Source: Candidatus Aquicultor sp. (GTDB lineage Bacteria; Actinomycetota; Aquicultoria; Aquicultorales; Aquicultoraceae). Taken from it: a stretch of 64,000 bases of DNA. The translations under genes and the position numbers were made by a program. Of this stretch, positions 1-8,962 are shown one piece after another; the first letter of the stretch is position 1; each line of letters begins with the position of its first letter. The notes under the pieces were generated by a model that had not been told where the DNA came from, ran no database searches, and saw only the letters and a program-made list of their open reading frames with translations. Where the stretch lies: contig DASXVE010000024.1 in the NCBI GenBank assembly GCA_036504445.1, positions 186,001 to 250,000 of the forward strand, read 5' to 3'.

Positions 1-1
1 C

Positions 2-382
2 GTACATTCGCTGCCGAGCGGCTATGATATGGTTCTCAACGAAGAGGCGGATAATATCTCGCAAGGTGAAAAGCAGCTTCTCACGATAGCTCGAGCCATG
101 CTAGCAGGTCCACCGATTCTGATTCTCGATGAGGCCACAAGCTCGGTCGATACGCGAACCGAATTGCTCATACAAAAAGCGATGGACAGTCTTATGAAAG
201 ACAGAACGAGCTTTGTTATCGCACACAGGCTGTCGACCATTAGAGATGCCGATTTAATACTCGTCATTGATGATGGCAATATCGTTGAACAGGGCAATCA
301 CGATGAACTGCTCTTAGCAAACGGGTTTTATGCTTCACTGTACAACAGCCAGTTTGCAGTAGCCTCTGTAGCGATGGCGTAA
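2..382 (+). CDS. ABC transporter ATP-binding/permease, C-terminal part (partial gene)
   Basis: The reading frame is open from the first bases of the window, so the gene starts to the left and only the last ~126 residues are present. They contain the end of a nucleotide-binding domain: a signature-type motif [10 protein letters not shown], a Walker [13 protein letters not shown] and the switch histidine in IAHRLSTI. The Q-loop and Walker A lie outside. The sequence after the D-loop and the '[10 protein letters not shown]' segment are typical of the exporter class (MsbA/LmrA/MdlB type), in which a six-helix membrane domain precedes the ATPase on one chain. The internal ATG at 29 is not the start, because the frame continues upstream with family-typical residues (LPSGYD). 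Substrate cannot be inferred. Confidence 0.85.
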   Translation, partial: VHSLPSGYDMVLNEEADNISQGEKQLLTIARAMLAGPPILILDEATSSVDTRTELLIQKAMDSLMKDRTSFVIAHRLSTIRDADLILVIDDGNIVEQGNHDELLLANGFYASLYNSQFAVASVAMA

Positions 383-567
383 CTGCCGTTTCCTGGTTTG
401 TCCTAAGACTCCTGATATCTAAAACAGGCCAGCGACCAGAAAGAAGGCCCGAATACGGTCATATACAGCAGGTACAGCACGTTGTATGCCCGCTCGATGA
501 CGTAAATTCCATAAGCATAAGAAGCCGAGGATGCCGAAGATTGCAATTTGTTTCTAACGCAATGTCT

Positions 568-607
568 CTTAATAAAAGAATAGCGGCTCTTTTAAGCCGC
601 TATTCTT
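568..607 (-). terminator. Rho-independent terminator of the FtsX permease operon
   Basis: A perfect 13-bp inverted repeat (576-588 with 595-607, six-base loop) lies about 30 bp past the stop codon of the minus-strand permease gene. On the minus strand the stem is followed by a T-rich run (TTTTATT). It would end the padR-ABC-FtsX transcript. The plus strand has no T-run after the stem. Confidence 0.8.
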
Positions 608-638
608 GATCCACCCGTATTTGCTTTTATGTAAACGT

Positions 639-3176
639 TTATTCGTACTGCAGCGCCGAGACAATATTGAGCCGTGCCGCATGCCGGGCAGGCCCGAGAG
701 CCGCCACGACACCAATCAAAAGCCCAACAGCTACAGTAAGCAAAATACCGGCGTACGGAAAGAAGTACGGCAACTGAAAACCGCTGACGTTCATCGCGCT
801 AACCAGTATATAGCCCAACCACAAGCCTGAAAGAATTCCGAACGAAATGCCGACAATCGAGAGCAAAATGCTTTCGGCGACAACCAGCTTCCGCACCTGG
901 CGACGGGTGGCGCCAATAGCGCGCAGCATCCCGATCTCACGCGTGCGCTCCAGCACGTTGATACCCAGTGTATTCAACAGCGCGATGAGCGATGGGACTG
1001 CAAACATCAACATTAAAACGTAGAAGGACATGAGTGAGCCGTCTATAGTCCTCTTCTGAGTGGCGCGAAACTCCTTGATGGAGAACAGGGTGAACGCCGG
1101 ATAATCTTTTACAGTACGCTGCAGGGAGGCCTTCACCTGCGCCGGGTTTGCCCCCGCTTTCCGGTTCGCCATGATGAGTAAATCGGTGATCTCGTTGAAA
1201 TCGCGCTTAAGGTTAGCCTGCGAAATATAGCCGGTGGCGATCTTGGCATTAAGGTAGTCCATTCCGATTCCAACTACCTTGTACGTTTCGGGCCCCTGCG
1301 GCGTTTGTAACGTTACATTCTGGCCCACCTTTACACCCTTCCGGCTCGCAAAAATACCGTTTGCAATCATCGTGCGCCCCGTCGCCAGTTCATGATAGGC
1401 AGAGGCGGGGTCGCCTGCCGAAAATTCGAGACCCGACGATTTCGGATACTCAACCGGGTCGACGCCGATGACCTGAAGTTCGGCCGAACCGGCCTTCGCG
1501 GTCGCTACACGTATCGTGGTTACCGCCTCGATGCCGGGTACGCTTTGAATTTTCTTTTTAAGGCTGGGTCCGGCCCCAACATTGCCGCTTCCGAGCACCA
1601 GCGCTTGCGGCATTAGAATATAATCCGAGCGCAAGCTCTTATCGATATATGTCGTAAATCCCGCCGATAGCGTTGCTATCATGCCGGCAAGCGCAACGAT
1701 AATCGCTAAACCTATCATCAGTGCCGAAGCCGTAATAGCGGCGCGTTTTGGATGTCGTGCCACATTGCCCTCGGCGATCTGCCCTTCCCGTGCAAAGGCG
1801 ATTGCAAACAGCCGCGCAAAGAGCGATGAAATAGGCTTTACCAGTGCCGGTCCTACAAGCACCAGACCGGCAAGAAACAACAAGGCGCCTAACGATGCCA
1901 GACCGAGGTTCCGTGAAACCAGGCCCACTACGGCGATACCTATTAATACGATACCGGCAATAACGCCCCTGCTAATTTGCTTGCGCTCGGTCTCCGCCGT
2001 AGGCGGCCGCAATGCTTCGAGCGGCGCTACACGGCTCGCCGAACGAGCGGGCACGATCCCTCCAAGCACGGTCACACCGATACCCAAAGTGACAGCAGCT
2101 ACAAACGTAGTCGCTGAAAAGACCGGTCCGCCTACCACGATATGCGTATAGCTCTCAAGGAGCGGCCGCATTGCGGCGAGAATCCCGACGCACATTAGAT
2201 ACCCGGCGACAATGCCGAGTGCCGTTCCGATTACACCCTGCAGCAAGCTCTCGGTAAGAATGAGCCCCAGCACCGTGCGGCGTGATGCGCCAATCGCGCG
2301 GAGCATTGCGATATCCCTGCGCCGTTCCGTAACAATCGTGCGGAAGGTATTGAAAATAATAAAGCCACCCATGGCAAGAGCCAGCACGCCAAACATGGTA
2401 AACAAGGTCTTACTCAGATTAGCACTGGACAAATACTGGCTACCCGTCTCAGCTCCGCCGAGCTTATACCCACCATCAAGAGCTTTAAGGACTGCTTTTT
2501 GCACCGTTTTGCGGTCGGCACCGGGGTTTACCTGGGCTTCGATCACATTGATCCTGCCGGGCTGGTCGAACAGCGCCTGCGCATCTTTAATGGGCACGTA
2601 TAAATTTTCCGCACCGGGTGACGGAAGCGCCTCCACAAGCCCAACTATTGAGAACTTAGTTTCTCCCGCACCTGAGGGTAACGTGAGTGTATCGCCGGCC
2701 TTCAGACCGGTTGAGTCCGACAGGTTGGTTGAAATAAGCATACACTTTCTCGTACTGGACGAAAGGGGCCGGCCTTGCGTGATTCTTAACGGAAGCACGG
2801 CTGTAATGCTCTCCGGGTTGATACCGTTTAGCATGAACGAGGCCACCGGTTGTCCGTCTTTGGTGCGCGGCGCCTGAGCCGTGGGCACAATTACCGGCCT
2901 AACCAGCAATGACGTGACATGAGCGATACCGGAAACATCGAGAACCTTCTTTGCCACGCTGCTATCGAAGGCGCCCTGCGTCTCGCTCGTGACCGTTATA
3001 TCCGCTTGATTCGCTGAAGCCGACATATTTTGTAGAAACGCCTGCTCGACGGCTGGCAGCACACCGTTAAGACCAAAAATAATCATTACGCCAAAAATGA
3101 TTGCAAGCGTTGTCAAAAAGCTGCGTGCCTTGCGCGCAATTAGATACTTAAGTGCGAGTTTAACGGTAAAACTCAT
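639..3176 (-). CDS. ABC transporter permease with two FtsX domains (MacB/LolCE-like)
   Basis: This is an 845-residue membrane subunit of an ABC-type mechanotransmission or efflux system. An N-terminal membrane helix (about residues 17-38) is followed by an extracytoplasmic MacB-PCD-like region. A first FtsX core with three helices lies around residues 260-385 and contains 'ERRRDIAMLRAIGAS'. Next come two or three central helices (about 405-510), a second extracytoplasmic domain and a second FtsX core at the C-terminus with 'ERTREIGMLRAIGAT'. The duplicated 'MLRAIGA' motif is the coupling-helix signature of this family. The start codon overlaps the stop of the upstream ATPase gene by four bases (ATGA), so the two are translationally coupled. 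The system is likely controlled by the PadR regulator at the head of the operon. Substrate is unknown. Confidence 0.9.
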   Translation of the reverse strand: MSFTVKLALKYLIARKARSFLTTLAIIFGVMIIFGLNGVLPAVEQAFLQNMSASANQADITVTSETQGAFDSSVAKKVLDVSGIAHVTSLLVRPVIVPTAQAPRTKDGQPVASFMLNGINPESITAVLPLRITQGRPLSSSTRKCMLISTNLSDSTGLKAGDTLTLPSGAGETKFSIVGLVEALPSPGAENLYVPIKDAQALFDQPGRINVIEAQVNPGADRKTVQKAVLKALDGGYKLGGAETGSQYLSSANLSKTLFTMFGVLALAMGGFIIFNTFRTIVTERRRDIAMLRAIGASRRTVLGLILTESLLQGVIGTALGIVAGYLMCVGILAAMRPLLESYTHIVVGGPVFSATTFVAAVTLGIGVTVLGGIVPARSASRVAPLEALRPPTAETERKQISRGVIAGIVLIGIAVVGLVSRNLGLASLGALLFLAGLVLVGPALVKPISSLFARLFAIAFAREGQIAEGNVARHPKRAAITASALMIGLAIIVALAGMIATLSAGFTTYIDKSLRSDYILMPQALVLGSGNVGAGPSLKKKIQSVPGIEAVTTIRVATAKAGSAELQVIGVDPVEYPKSSGLEFSAGDPASAYHELATGRTMIANGIFASRKGVKVGQNVTLQTPQGPETYKVVGIGMDYLNAKIATGYISQANLKRDFNEITDLLIMANRKAGANPAQVKASLQRTVKDYPAFTLFSIKEFRATQKRTIDGSLMSFYVLMLMFAVPSLIALLNTLGINVLERTREIGMLRAIGATRRQVRKLVVAESILLSIVGISFGILSGLWLGYILVSAMNVSGFQLPYFFPYAGILLTVAVGLLIGVVAALGPARHAARLNIVSALQYE

Positions 3177-3910
3177 AGACGCCCCATCCTTTCACGCACA
3201 GTATTTTCATCGTCCTGCTCGTTATGCGACAACCGGGTCTCATCGACGATCGAGCCGTCTTTTAAGAAGATGATTTTATCGGCGTGGGCGGCAATGCGAG
3301 GATCGTGCGTTACCATAACGACCGTACGATTCCATTGCTCAGAAATTTGCTTGAGTAAGAGCGCGATTTCATCGGAAGCCCTGGTATCGAGGTTGCCGGT
3401 CGGCTCATCCGCTAATACCAGAGCTGGTTCGGCGACGAGAGCGCGGGCAATCGCGGCGCGCTGCTGCTGCCCGCCGGAGAGTTCATCCGGTTTATGGTTG
3501 ATTCTATCCTCCAGTCCCATACGTGCGAGCCATTCAGCCGCTCGTGTAAGCGCTTCAGATTGCTTGACCCCATCGAGCGTGAGCGGCAACGCCGCATTTT
3601 CGAGTGCGCTCAACACCGGTATAAGGTTGAAATACTGGAATATAAAGCCCATCTTGCGACGTCGCAACTCGGTTAGCTGCGTATCATTCATCTGAGCTAT
3701 GTCGTGCTCATCCACCGTTACCTGTCCCGACGTCGGCTTATCCAAGCCGCCGATGAGATGAAGCAGCGTCGATTTGCCGCAGCCGCTCGGCCCCATAACA
3801 GCGACGAATGTTCCCTGTTCTACCCGCAGATTTACTGCGTTAAGTGCAATTACGGCGGTTTCGTCCTTTCCATAGACCTTAGTAAGCTCTGTTGTTTCTA
3901 CAATTGCCAA
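3173..3910 (-). CDS. ABC transporter ATP-binding protein (LolD/MacB/FtsE-like)
   Basis: This is the ATPase partner of the FtsX permease encoded immediately downstream. It has a Walker A GPSGCGKST, a Q-loop region 'GFIFQYFNLIP', the signature LSGGQQQR, a Walker B with D-loop ALVLADEPTGNLD and an H-loop THD. This order and the 'PTGNLD' wording are characteristic of the LolD/MacB/YknY class. A longer ATG-started frame exists (3925), but its first codons overlap the GGAGG Shine-Dalgarno. A TTG eight bases after that Shine-Dalgarno gives a start at residue 'MAIVETTEL', which I prefer. The stop codon is TGA, overlapping the next gene's ATG. Confidence 0.9.
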   Translation of the reverse strand: MAIVETTELTKVYGKDETAVIALNAVNLRVEQGTFVAVMGPSGCGKSTLLHLIGGLDKPTSGQVTVDEHDIAQMNDTQLTELRRRKMGFIFQYFNLIPVLSALENAALPLTLDGVKQSEALTRAAEWLARMGLEDRINHKPDELSGGQQQRAAIARALVAEPALVLADEPTGNLDTRASDEIALLLKQISEQWNRTVVMVTHDPRIAAHADKIIFLKDGSIVDETRLSHNEQDDENTVRERMGRL

Positions 3911-3951
3911 GGTATGCACCTCCAAAGAATGGTTGTCGGTTCGTAGAAGAA

Positions 3952-4539
3952 TTATTGTTGCCTTTTACGCGGGCGCCCGCGCGGGCGCGGTTCCGGTTCG
4001 GGGAGCGGTTGCCGACGTATCTCTTCAATACGCGCCTCAATCATATCGAGCCACCGCAAATCCGCCTCAAGATGCATGACGGCCTTATCGAGCATCAATA
4101 TATGCGCCAGCTCAGACGCTGGATCCGCCGTACCTCGTTGCGCGGTCACGTCGTGCAGCTCTTGGTAAAAGCTGGCGCGTTGCGTGTAGATGATCGTGCA
4201 CGGGTCTACTGCCTTCGTTGCCAAGCCGATCATAAGCTTGACGAAGAATTCATCGCGTTGATGCTTGCCTATAACCGGCGTGGCGAGCCAATTGTTTAAC
4301 TCCCACTGCCCCTCTGCAGTGATTTCAAAGACGCGTTTTTCCGGGCCTCCGTCTTGATCAATCGCCTTTTCAATAACCAGCCCTGCTTCCTTTAATCGCG
4401 ACAGCGTCGTATAAATCTGGGCCGGTTTAACGTCCCAAATCTCCTCTCCACCCACCACGGCTTCGAATGCCGCATGAAGCTCGTAGCCGTGGCACGGTCG
4501 CTGTCCTAATAGCCCTAGCAGGGCATTTCGTACTGACAT
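3952..4539 (-). CDS. PadR family transcriptional regulator
   Basis: This is a 195-residue regulator with an N-terminal winged helix. 'LLGLLGQRPCHGYEL' and 'PAQIYTTLSRLKEAGLV' are the PadR signatures, followed by a 'KRVFEITAEGQWEL' wing. A C-terminal helical dimerisation region (about 95-180) and a basic Pro/Arg-rich tail (residues ~182-195) complete it. It is the first gene of an operon with the ABC ATPase and FtsX permease, the usual arrangement for PadR repressors of drug- or lipid-stress exporters. No Shine-Dalgarno is visible before the ATG. A minus-strand TATAAT at 4564-4569 lies only 25 bp upstream, so the message has a very short, SD-less leader. Confidence 0.88.
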   Translation of the reverse strand: MSVRNALLGLLGQRPCHGYELHAAFEAVVGGEEIWDVKPAQIYTTLSRLKEAGLVIEKAIDQDGGPEKRVFEITAEGQWELNNWLATPVIGKHQRDEFFVKLMIGLATKAVDPCTIIYTQRASFYQELHDVTAQRGTADPASELAHILMLDKAVMHLEADLRWLDMIEARIEEIRRQPLPEPEPRPRGRPRKRQQ

Positions 4540-4764
4540 AATAAATATTCTACATGTTACTAGATTATAATGTAAGCATGAACCTAGCCCATATCCAAGT
4601 CAAGACCATACACTCATGTGCAAGCAGATTAAATATCTTTGGCGTGCAACTTCTCCAGGGATAGCTGAAAACGCCCTCTCGTTGCTTTTTGGATCACCGC
4701 GTCTTGACCAAAAGGCGCTTTTCGCTCAAGAAAAGGCAGATAATTAGTCCTCTAGGCTATAGTA

Positions 4765-4792
4765 TTGATAATAAGTTGACGATAAGTATAAT
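4765..4792 (+). promoter_or_regulatory. Sigma-70 type promoter for the diguanylate cyclase gene
   Basis: TTGATA (4765-4770) and TATAAT (4787-4792) are separated by 16 bp and lie 28 bp upstream of the GTG start at 4821. The -10 is a perfect consensus match. Confidence 0.65.
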
Positions 4793-4820
4793 ACGTAGAT
4801 AATGTTTGGGACTGATTTAG

Positions 4821-5894
4821 GTGTTCTCTCAATTCGCTAGCAATATCTTTAAAGTACCACAAAATGTAAGCGTTAAGCACTACCGGTACGTTACGGTAAT
4901 GCTTGCTTGCTATTTACTTGCTTTCTTAGCACACATATCGTTTGTTATTATATTCTACCTGCTCGGGATCAAGGCATTAGTACTGTTTAACGTATTTGTG
5001 AGTTGTCCCCTGTATATAGTAAGTTATTTCATGATTCGCAAAGGCTACGACAACATAGCAGCCTTTGCAGGAATGCTCGAGATAATCGTGCATTCGGCAT
5101 TGAGTACTTACTACGTCGGTTGGAATAGCGGTTTTCACATCTACGTAATTACGCTTATCCCTCTCATCTTCTATAGTTCCCGTTCGACAATGGCGCAAAA
5201 GCTCTCAATATCGGTTTTAGCTGTTGCGGCATATGAAGCAATGTCATTAACGATGCAAGAAGCTACTGCGGTTTATAGTATCAGCACAACGACATTAAGC
5301 CTGGTAAACTTCTCTAACTATGCAATATTCTTTATCTTGCTCTCTACCGTAACTCAATATTACTGTAAGGCGGCTGTCGCCGCCGAGGCGAGACTCGATC
5401 GTATGTCGCGTGTTGACGAATTGACAAAGCTTTCAAACAGACGTCATATGATCGAGAAACTAAAACACGAACAAATGCGATTCGCTCTAAACCACAAACC
5501 GTTCTCTATTTTGATAACCGATATCGATGACTTTAAGCACATCAATGATGAGTTTGGCCACGATTTTGGAGATTTCGTTCTGTCGTCTATCGCCAATGCC
5601 TTCTCCTCTGAATTGTGAGGCATGGATTGTGTCGCCCGGTGGGGCGGCGAAGAATTCTTGATTCTCCTTAAGGAGACCGATAAAGAGCTGGCGCAACGTG
5701 TCGCAGAGCGGCTTCGCAAAATAATTGCAAGTATGCCTCTGATTTATCAAAACAAGAAGGTGTCGCTGACGGTTACCATCGGCGTCAGCGAATACAATGA
5801 TGAGAAGTCAGATCTAGATGACATTATCAGAGAAGCCGATATCGCTATGTACAAAGGCAAATCACACGGCAAGAACTGCGTCATATCAGCTTAG
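4821..5894 (+). pseudogene. Membrane diguanylate cyclase (GGDEF) with in-frame TGA at the I-site
   Basis: Two reading frames, 4821-5618 and 5619-5894, are in the same phase and separated by a single TGA (5616-5618, codon 266). Together they encode one 357-codon protein. It has an N-terminal membrane region of five or six helices (about residues 20-180), a linker and a GGDEF domain starting near 'DELTKLSNRR' (~200). The catalytic motif GGEEF falls at codons 275-279, after the stop. The TGA stands where diguanylate cyclases carry the arginine of the RxxD product-inhibition site: codons 266-269 read stop-Gly-Met-Asp. A CGA to TGA transition would explain it. Truncation at 265 removes the active site, so the gene is dead unless the codon is read through. 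A good promoter is retained, suggesting recent inactivation. The start is GTG, with only a weak Shine-Dalgarno. Confidence 0.8.
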
Positions 5895-5926
5895 AACCCC
5901 GAATTTTTAGACCGACCGTCACACTC

Positions 5927-7735
5927 TTACGCGGCCCCCAGCTTTGTTCCACCGACCGCAAACGCATATGCTTGAAAGTAATACTTCATAAGCAGTCTCC
6001 AATCAAAATTTTTGGCGAGCGTCTGAGCGTGAAGACGCAGCTGCAAGCGCTCGGCATCCTCCAGCATAGCGTGTCTATATAAGATCGACGATAGCTCTTT
6101 TAGCTGCACTTCGTAATTGCTAGCATCACGGTTCATCACATTGGTGCCGGAGAGCTTCTTGTTCGCTCCATTGTCCGCACCGATACGCTTGAGCGCACGC
6201 CCATACCCGGAAAGATCGCTCGTAATCAAAGGCAGCCCAAGCGCACCTGCCTCAAGCTGTGCATAATCCCACGGCTCATAGAGCGATGGAAATACGCCAA
6301 GATCCGCCCCGGCCATCACATCAAAAAGCTGCATATCCAAAAGACCGTCTCCGCCTGATAATTGAGCCGGGTAAAATACCACCTTCACCCTATCGCCAGC
6401 GGCGTTCAATAATTCTTTTTGCTTAAATGCGCTCAGTATCGCATCCCGATCGGCATCGGGTAGATCGTGCGTAACGAGCGGCGGGTTGCCGCCTCGCTTC
6501 AGACGCCGTTGATTCACGGGAACTTGCTCTAGAAATTCTTTGCCAAGAATCCATTCGCTATCGAAAGCATGCTCGCCACCGTAAGCGCGAGCAATACGAT
6601 TTAAGACCTTTTCTGCTTCCTTACCGATAATCTGCATAATCTGTTGGTGCCTGAATTTGTTTTCGATCACCTGGTCGCTAACACCCGAGTTAGCCGCCGG
6701 CATGAACAACATCGCTACGATTGTTGTGTCGCTGTCTTCTTCCTTGAGCCTCTGGTTGAGCGCAGACAGCGCATCGATAAGGAGGTCGATTCCTTTTTCG
6801 TGAAACGCATAACGGCCGGCAGTGATGAAAAACAGCGTCTTATCAAGGTCGAACGAGTAACGTGGAAAGAAGTAATACTGCACAAATTCATCCAATTTCG
6901 TGCGGTTTTTGTGGTGCGCATTGTCGATCTCTTGCATGCGTGGAAATTCCATCAGGTCTAAACCGTTCGGTAAAACTACATCGGGCTTTCGACCGTAGAA
7001 AGCCCCGGCCTCTTTTGTGGTGACTTCGGAGGTTGTAGTAAACACATCCGCGTTGAGCGCCACCGCTTTTTCAAGGGTGTGCCGGCCGGTAACACCAGGG
7101 TCGGCTGCGACCCAGCCTTCATCGATGCTATCGATATTTTCACCGAAAGTAGCGCCTGCTAAGGCGAGGCTGCGACCTACACCCGTTGTGTGCACGGTAA
7201 ACACCGTCGAGCAGTCGAGGCCGGCTGCTTGCGCGTATAAGAGCGCAGCCCCGGCCGCCCACTCGTGCGCATGAACAATAATGCACTCCCTTTTGACCCC
7301 CATATGGCGAATCGACTCTATAAGTTTGCCGGCCGCCCACGAGAACGCCAACGGTTCCTCGAAATCAGAACCGGCGAATAAAGAATCGACGCGATGCGTG
7401 TCCCACAGCCATGTCTTAAACTGTGCAAGCTGGGCGAGTTCATTCGTAAATTCAATCAGGATGACCTGAGGCTCCGAATCAAGAAGCCAGGTGCCGTAGT
7501 GAAATCGCAGCCCTTCGGCCGCAAGGTCGTTCCGGGCTCTCTGTAAGAATTCGGGAGGTTGCCGCCGAATGAACCGGCTTTCGGACACATCTGCAAAATA
7601 CGGTCCGATTAAGAAATAATAGTCGTTATACTCCTCTTTAATCAAAGCGGATTTTGATGCAAGTATGGTATAGAGATCGCTAACCTTATTAGCGATCTCC
7701 CAGGAAACCTCGAACAAAAATGGTCTTGCGCGCAT
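5927..7735 (-). CDS. Glycogen/starch synthase, GT3 (yeast/animal-type) family
   Basis: This 602-residue enzyme should transfer glucose from a nucleotide sugar to growing alpha-1,4-glucan. The N-terminus 'FLFEVSWEIANKVSDLYTIL' matches the GT3 glycogen synthase opening (the usual motif has a Gly-Gly before Tyr; here Ser-Asp). Further family segments are 'HAHEWAAGAALLYAQ', 'FTVHTTGVGRSLA', 'VLPNGLDL' and the C-terminal acidic motif 'SLYEPWDYAQLEAGALG'. GT3 is the eukaryotic and archaeal type and a minority type in bacteria, where GlgA (GT5) dominates. GGAGG six bases before the ATG supports the start. It is the last gene of a minus-strand trio with a GH57 enzyme and a GT4 glycosyltransferase. 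Confidence 0.88.
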   Translation of the reverse strand: MRARPFLFEVSWEIANKVSDLYTILASKSALIKEEYNDYYFLIGPYFADVSESRFIRRQPPEFLQRARNDLAAEGLRFHYGTWLLDSEPQVILIEFTNELAQLAQFKTWLWDTHRVDSLFAGSDFEEPLAFSWAAGKLIESIRHMGVKRECIIVHAHEWAAGAALLYAQAAGLDCSTVFTVHTTGVGRSLALAGATFGENIDSIDEGWVAADPGVTGRHTLEKAVALNADVFTTTSEVTTKEAGAFYGRKPDVVLPNGLDLMEFPRMQEIDNAHHKNRTKLDEFVQYYFFPRYSFDLDKTLFFITAGRYAFHEKGIDLLIDALSALNQRLKEEDSDTTIVAMLFMPAANSGVSDQVIENKFRHQQIMQIIGKEAEKVLNRIARAYGGEHAFDSEWILGKEFLEQVPVNQRRLKRGGNPPLVTHDLPDADRDAILSAFKQKELLNAAGDRVKVVFYPAQLSGGDGLLDMQLFDVMAGADLGVFPSLYEPWDYAQLEAGALGLPLITSDLSGYGRALKRIGADNGANKKLSGTNVMNRDASNYEVQLKELSSILYRHAMLEDAERLQLRLHAQTLAKNFDWRLLMKYYFQAYAFAVGGTKLGAA

Positions 7736-7750
7736 CCCTGCCTCCAGCCA

Positions 7751-8962
7751 CTAAGCAATCTGACCGGTTTCCGATCTTTCCAAAGAATCCTCGATACGCT
7801 CGGCGAGATCGACCAGCGCGTTGGCAAAGTACATATACGCATCGTGCGGCCGATCATAGGCGCTAAAATACTTGTGGACGTCCCCATCGCTAAACCATTT
7901 GGTGCACATGTAATAAAAGAGGTCTGATATCTGCAGCTGACGCCATACTTTAAGCAGTGCGGGGTCTCGCGTCTCTCTTACGCGTTGCTCTAAATCATAG
8001 AGCGCTTGTATCGATGTCCTTTGCATATTGTTTCCCAACCAAGCCGAAAGGTCCCGCTCGGTATCCGCCCAGGAAACCGGGTGCGGCATCGACAGCTCGG
8101 AAACCGGCTCATATCTTGACGCTTCCTCACCCACAGTAACGAAATCCATATCCGGGTGCCTTAGAATCGCCTCCGGAAGGTGGCGCAAGAACTCAAAGAT
8201 GCCGGTATCTTCCCACTGGTGCTCGCCAAGCGTCTCGTAATCCATGAACAAGTTGATTACCTGGCCGTTCCCGTTCACCCTATACACCCAGTGTGAGAAT
8301 TTATCCACATTCAGAGGCCAACTTTCCCAGCTTTTATTTGAGAACCTGAAGGCGATATCATCAGAAAGCCGGTAGTTTTTCAGCAGAAGCCGTATATCTG
8401 TATCCTTAGCTCTGTACACAAAGTTTGGGCTTTGCCAGCCGAGGACAGCATCCCAACCCTCGGCCAGTATAGCCTTGAAGTTAAACTCTTCCACGAGCTT
8501 CGTTATGTGGTCGTAATATACCAGCTCGGTATTTCTAAATACGCTCGGCTCTTTGCCAAATAGCACTTTCATCAAGTTAATATGGTCTTGTACCTGCTCG
8601 CAGAACTCCTGAGCCGAATAGAGCGAGGCGAGCGAGTGGTAATAGGTTTCCGCAACGAGTTCAACACAGCCGGTGTCAACGAGGCCGCGAAAGCTATCGA
8701 TGAGTTGCGGTTCGAACCGCATAGCCTGCTCTAACAGAACGCCGGATATCGAGTAACTTACCTTAAACCGGCCATCAAAGCGTTCGATCAGCTCGCGTAT
8801 GATATTATTTGCCGGGAAATAGCACTTCGTAGCAACTTTATGCAGTATCTCGACATTCTTGGCATCGTCGAAATATTCAGGATTTCTGCCGATACCTATG
8901 ACATCGTAAGCCTTAAGGCGCATCGGCTGGTGTACATGAAAATAGAGACAAACACTAGGCAT
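7751..8962 (-). CDS. Glycoside hydrolase family 57 (alpha-amylase/glucanotransferase-like)
   Basis: This is a 403-residue GH57 protein. The family's five conserved regions can be followed: 'FHVHQP' at residues 8-13, 'SGVLLEQ' at ~73-79, 'FRNTELVYY' with the likely nucleophile Glu146, and 'FMDYETLGEHQW' with the likely acid/base Asp241. GH57 enzymes act on alpha-1,4-glucans as amylases, 4-alpha-glucanotransferases or branching enzymes. At ~400 residues, without the extra C-terminal domains of branching enzymes, an alpha-amylase or glucanotransferase is more likely. The ATG is preceded by AGGGAG. The start overlaps the stop of the upstream GT4 gene by eight bases, indicating coupling. The protein probably trims or remodels the glucan made by the neighbouring synthase. 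Confidence 0.88.
   Translation of the reverse strand: MPSVCLYFHVHQPMRLKAYDVIGIGRNPEYFDDAKNVEILHKVATKCYFPANNIIRELIERFDGRFKVSYSISGVLLEQAMRFEPQLIDSFRGLVDTGCVELVAETYYHSLASLYSAQEFCEQVQDHINLMKVLFGKEPSVFRNTELVYYDHITKLVEEFNFKAILAEGWDAVLGWQSPNFVYRAKDTDIRLLLKNYRLSDDIAFRFSNKSWESWPLNVDKFSHWVYRVNGNGQVINLFMDYETLGEHQWEDTGIFEFLRHLPEAILRHPDMDFVTVGEEASRYEPVSELSMPHPVSWADTERDLSAWLGNNMQRTSIQALYDLEQRVRETRDPALLKVWRQLQISDLFYYMCTKWFSDGDVHKYFSAYDRPHDAYMYFANALVDLAERIEDSLERSETGQIA

Noticed and set aside
1681-2877. Long plus-strand frames opposite the FtsX permease gene
   Set aside because: They are antisense shadows of a well-conserved gene and show Arg/Pro/Ser-rich low-quality sequence.
5616-5660. Possible selenocysteine insertion at the TGA of the diguanylate cyclase (GTCGCC/GGCGGC hairpin downstream)
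   Set aside because: The hairpin falls out of the conserved Ala-Arg-Trp-Gly-Gly coding sequence. The position is an arginine in homologues, not a redox cysteine, and no sel genes are seen in the window.
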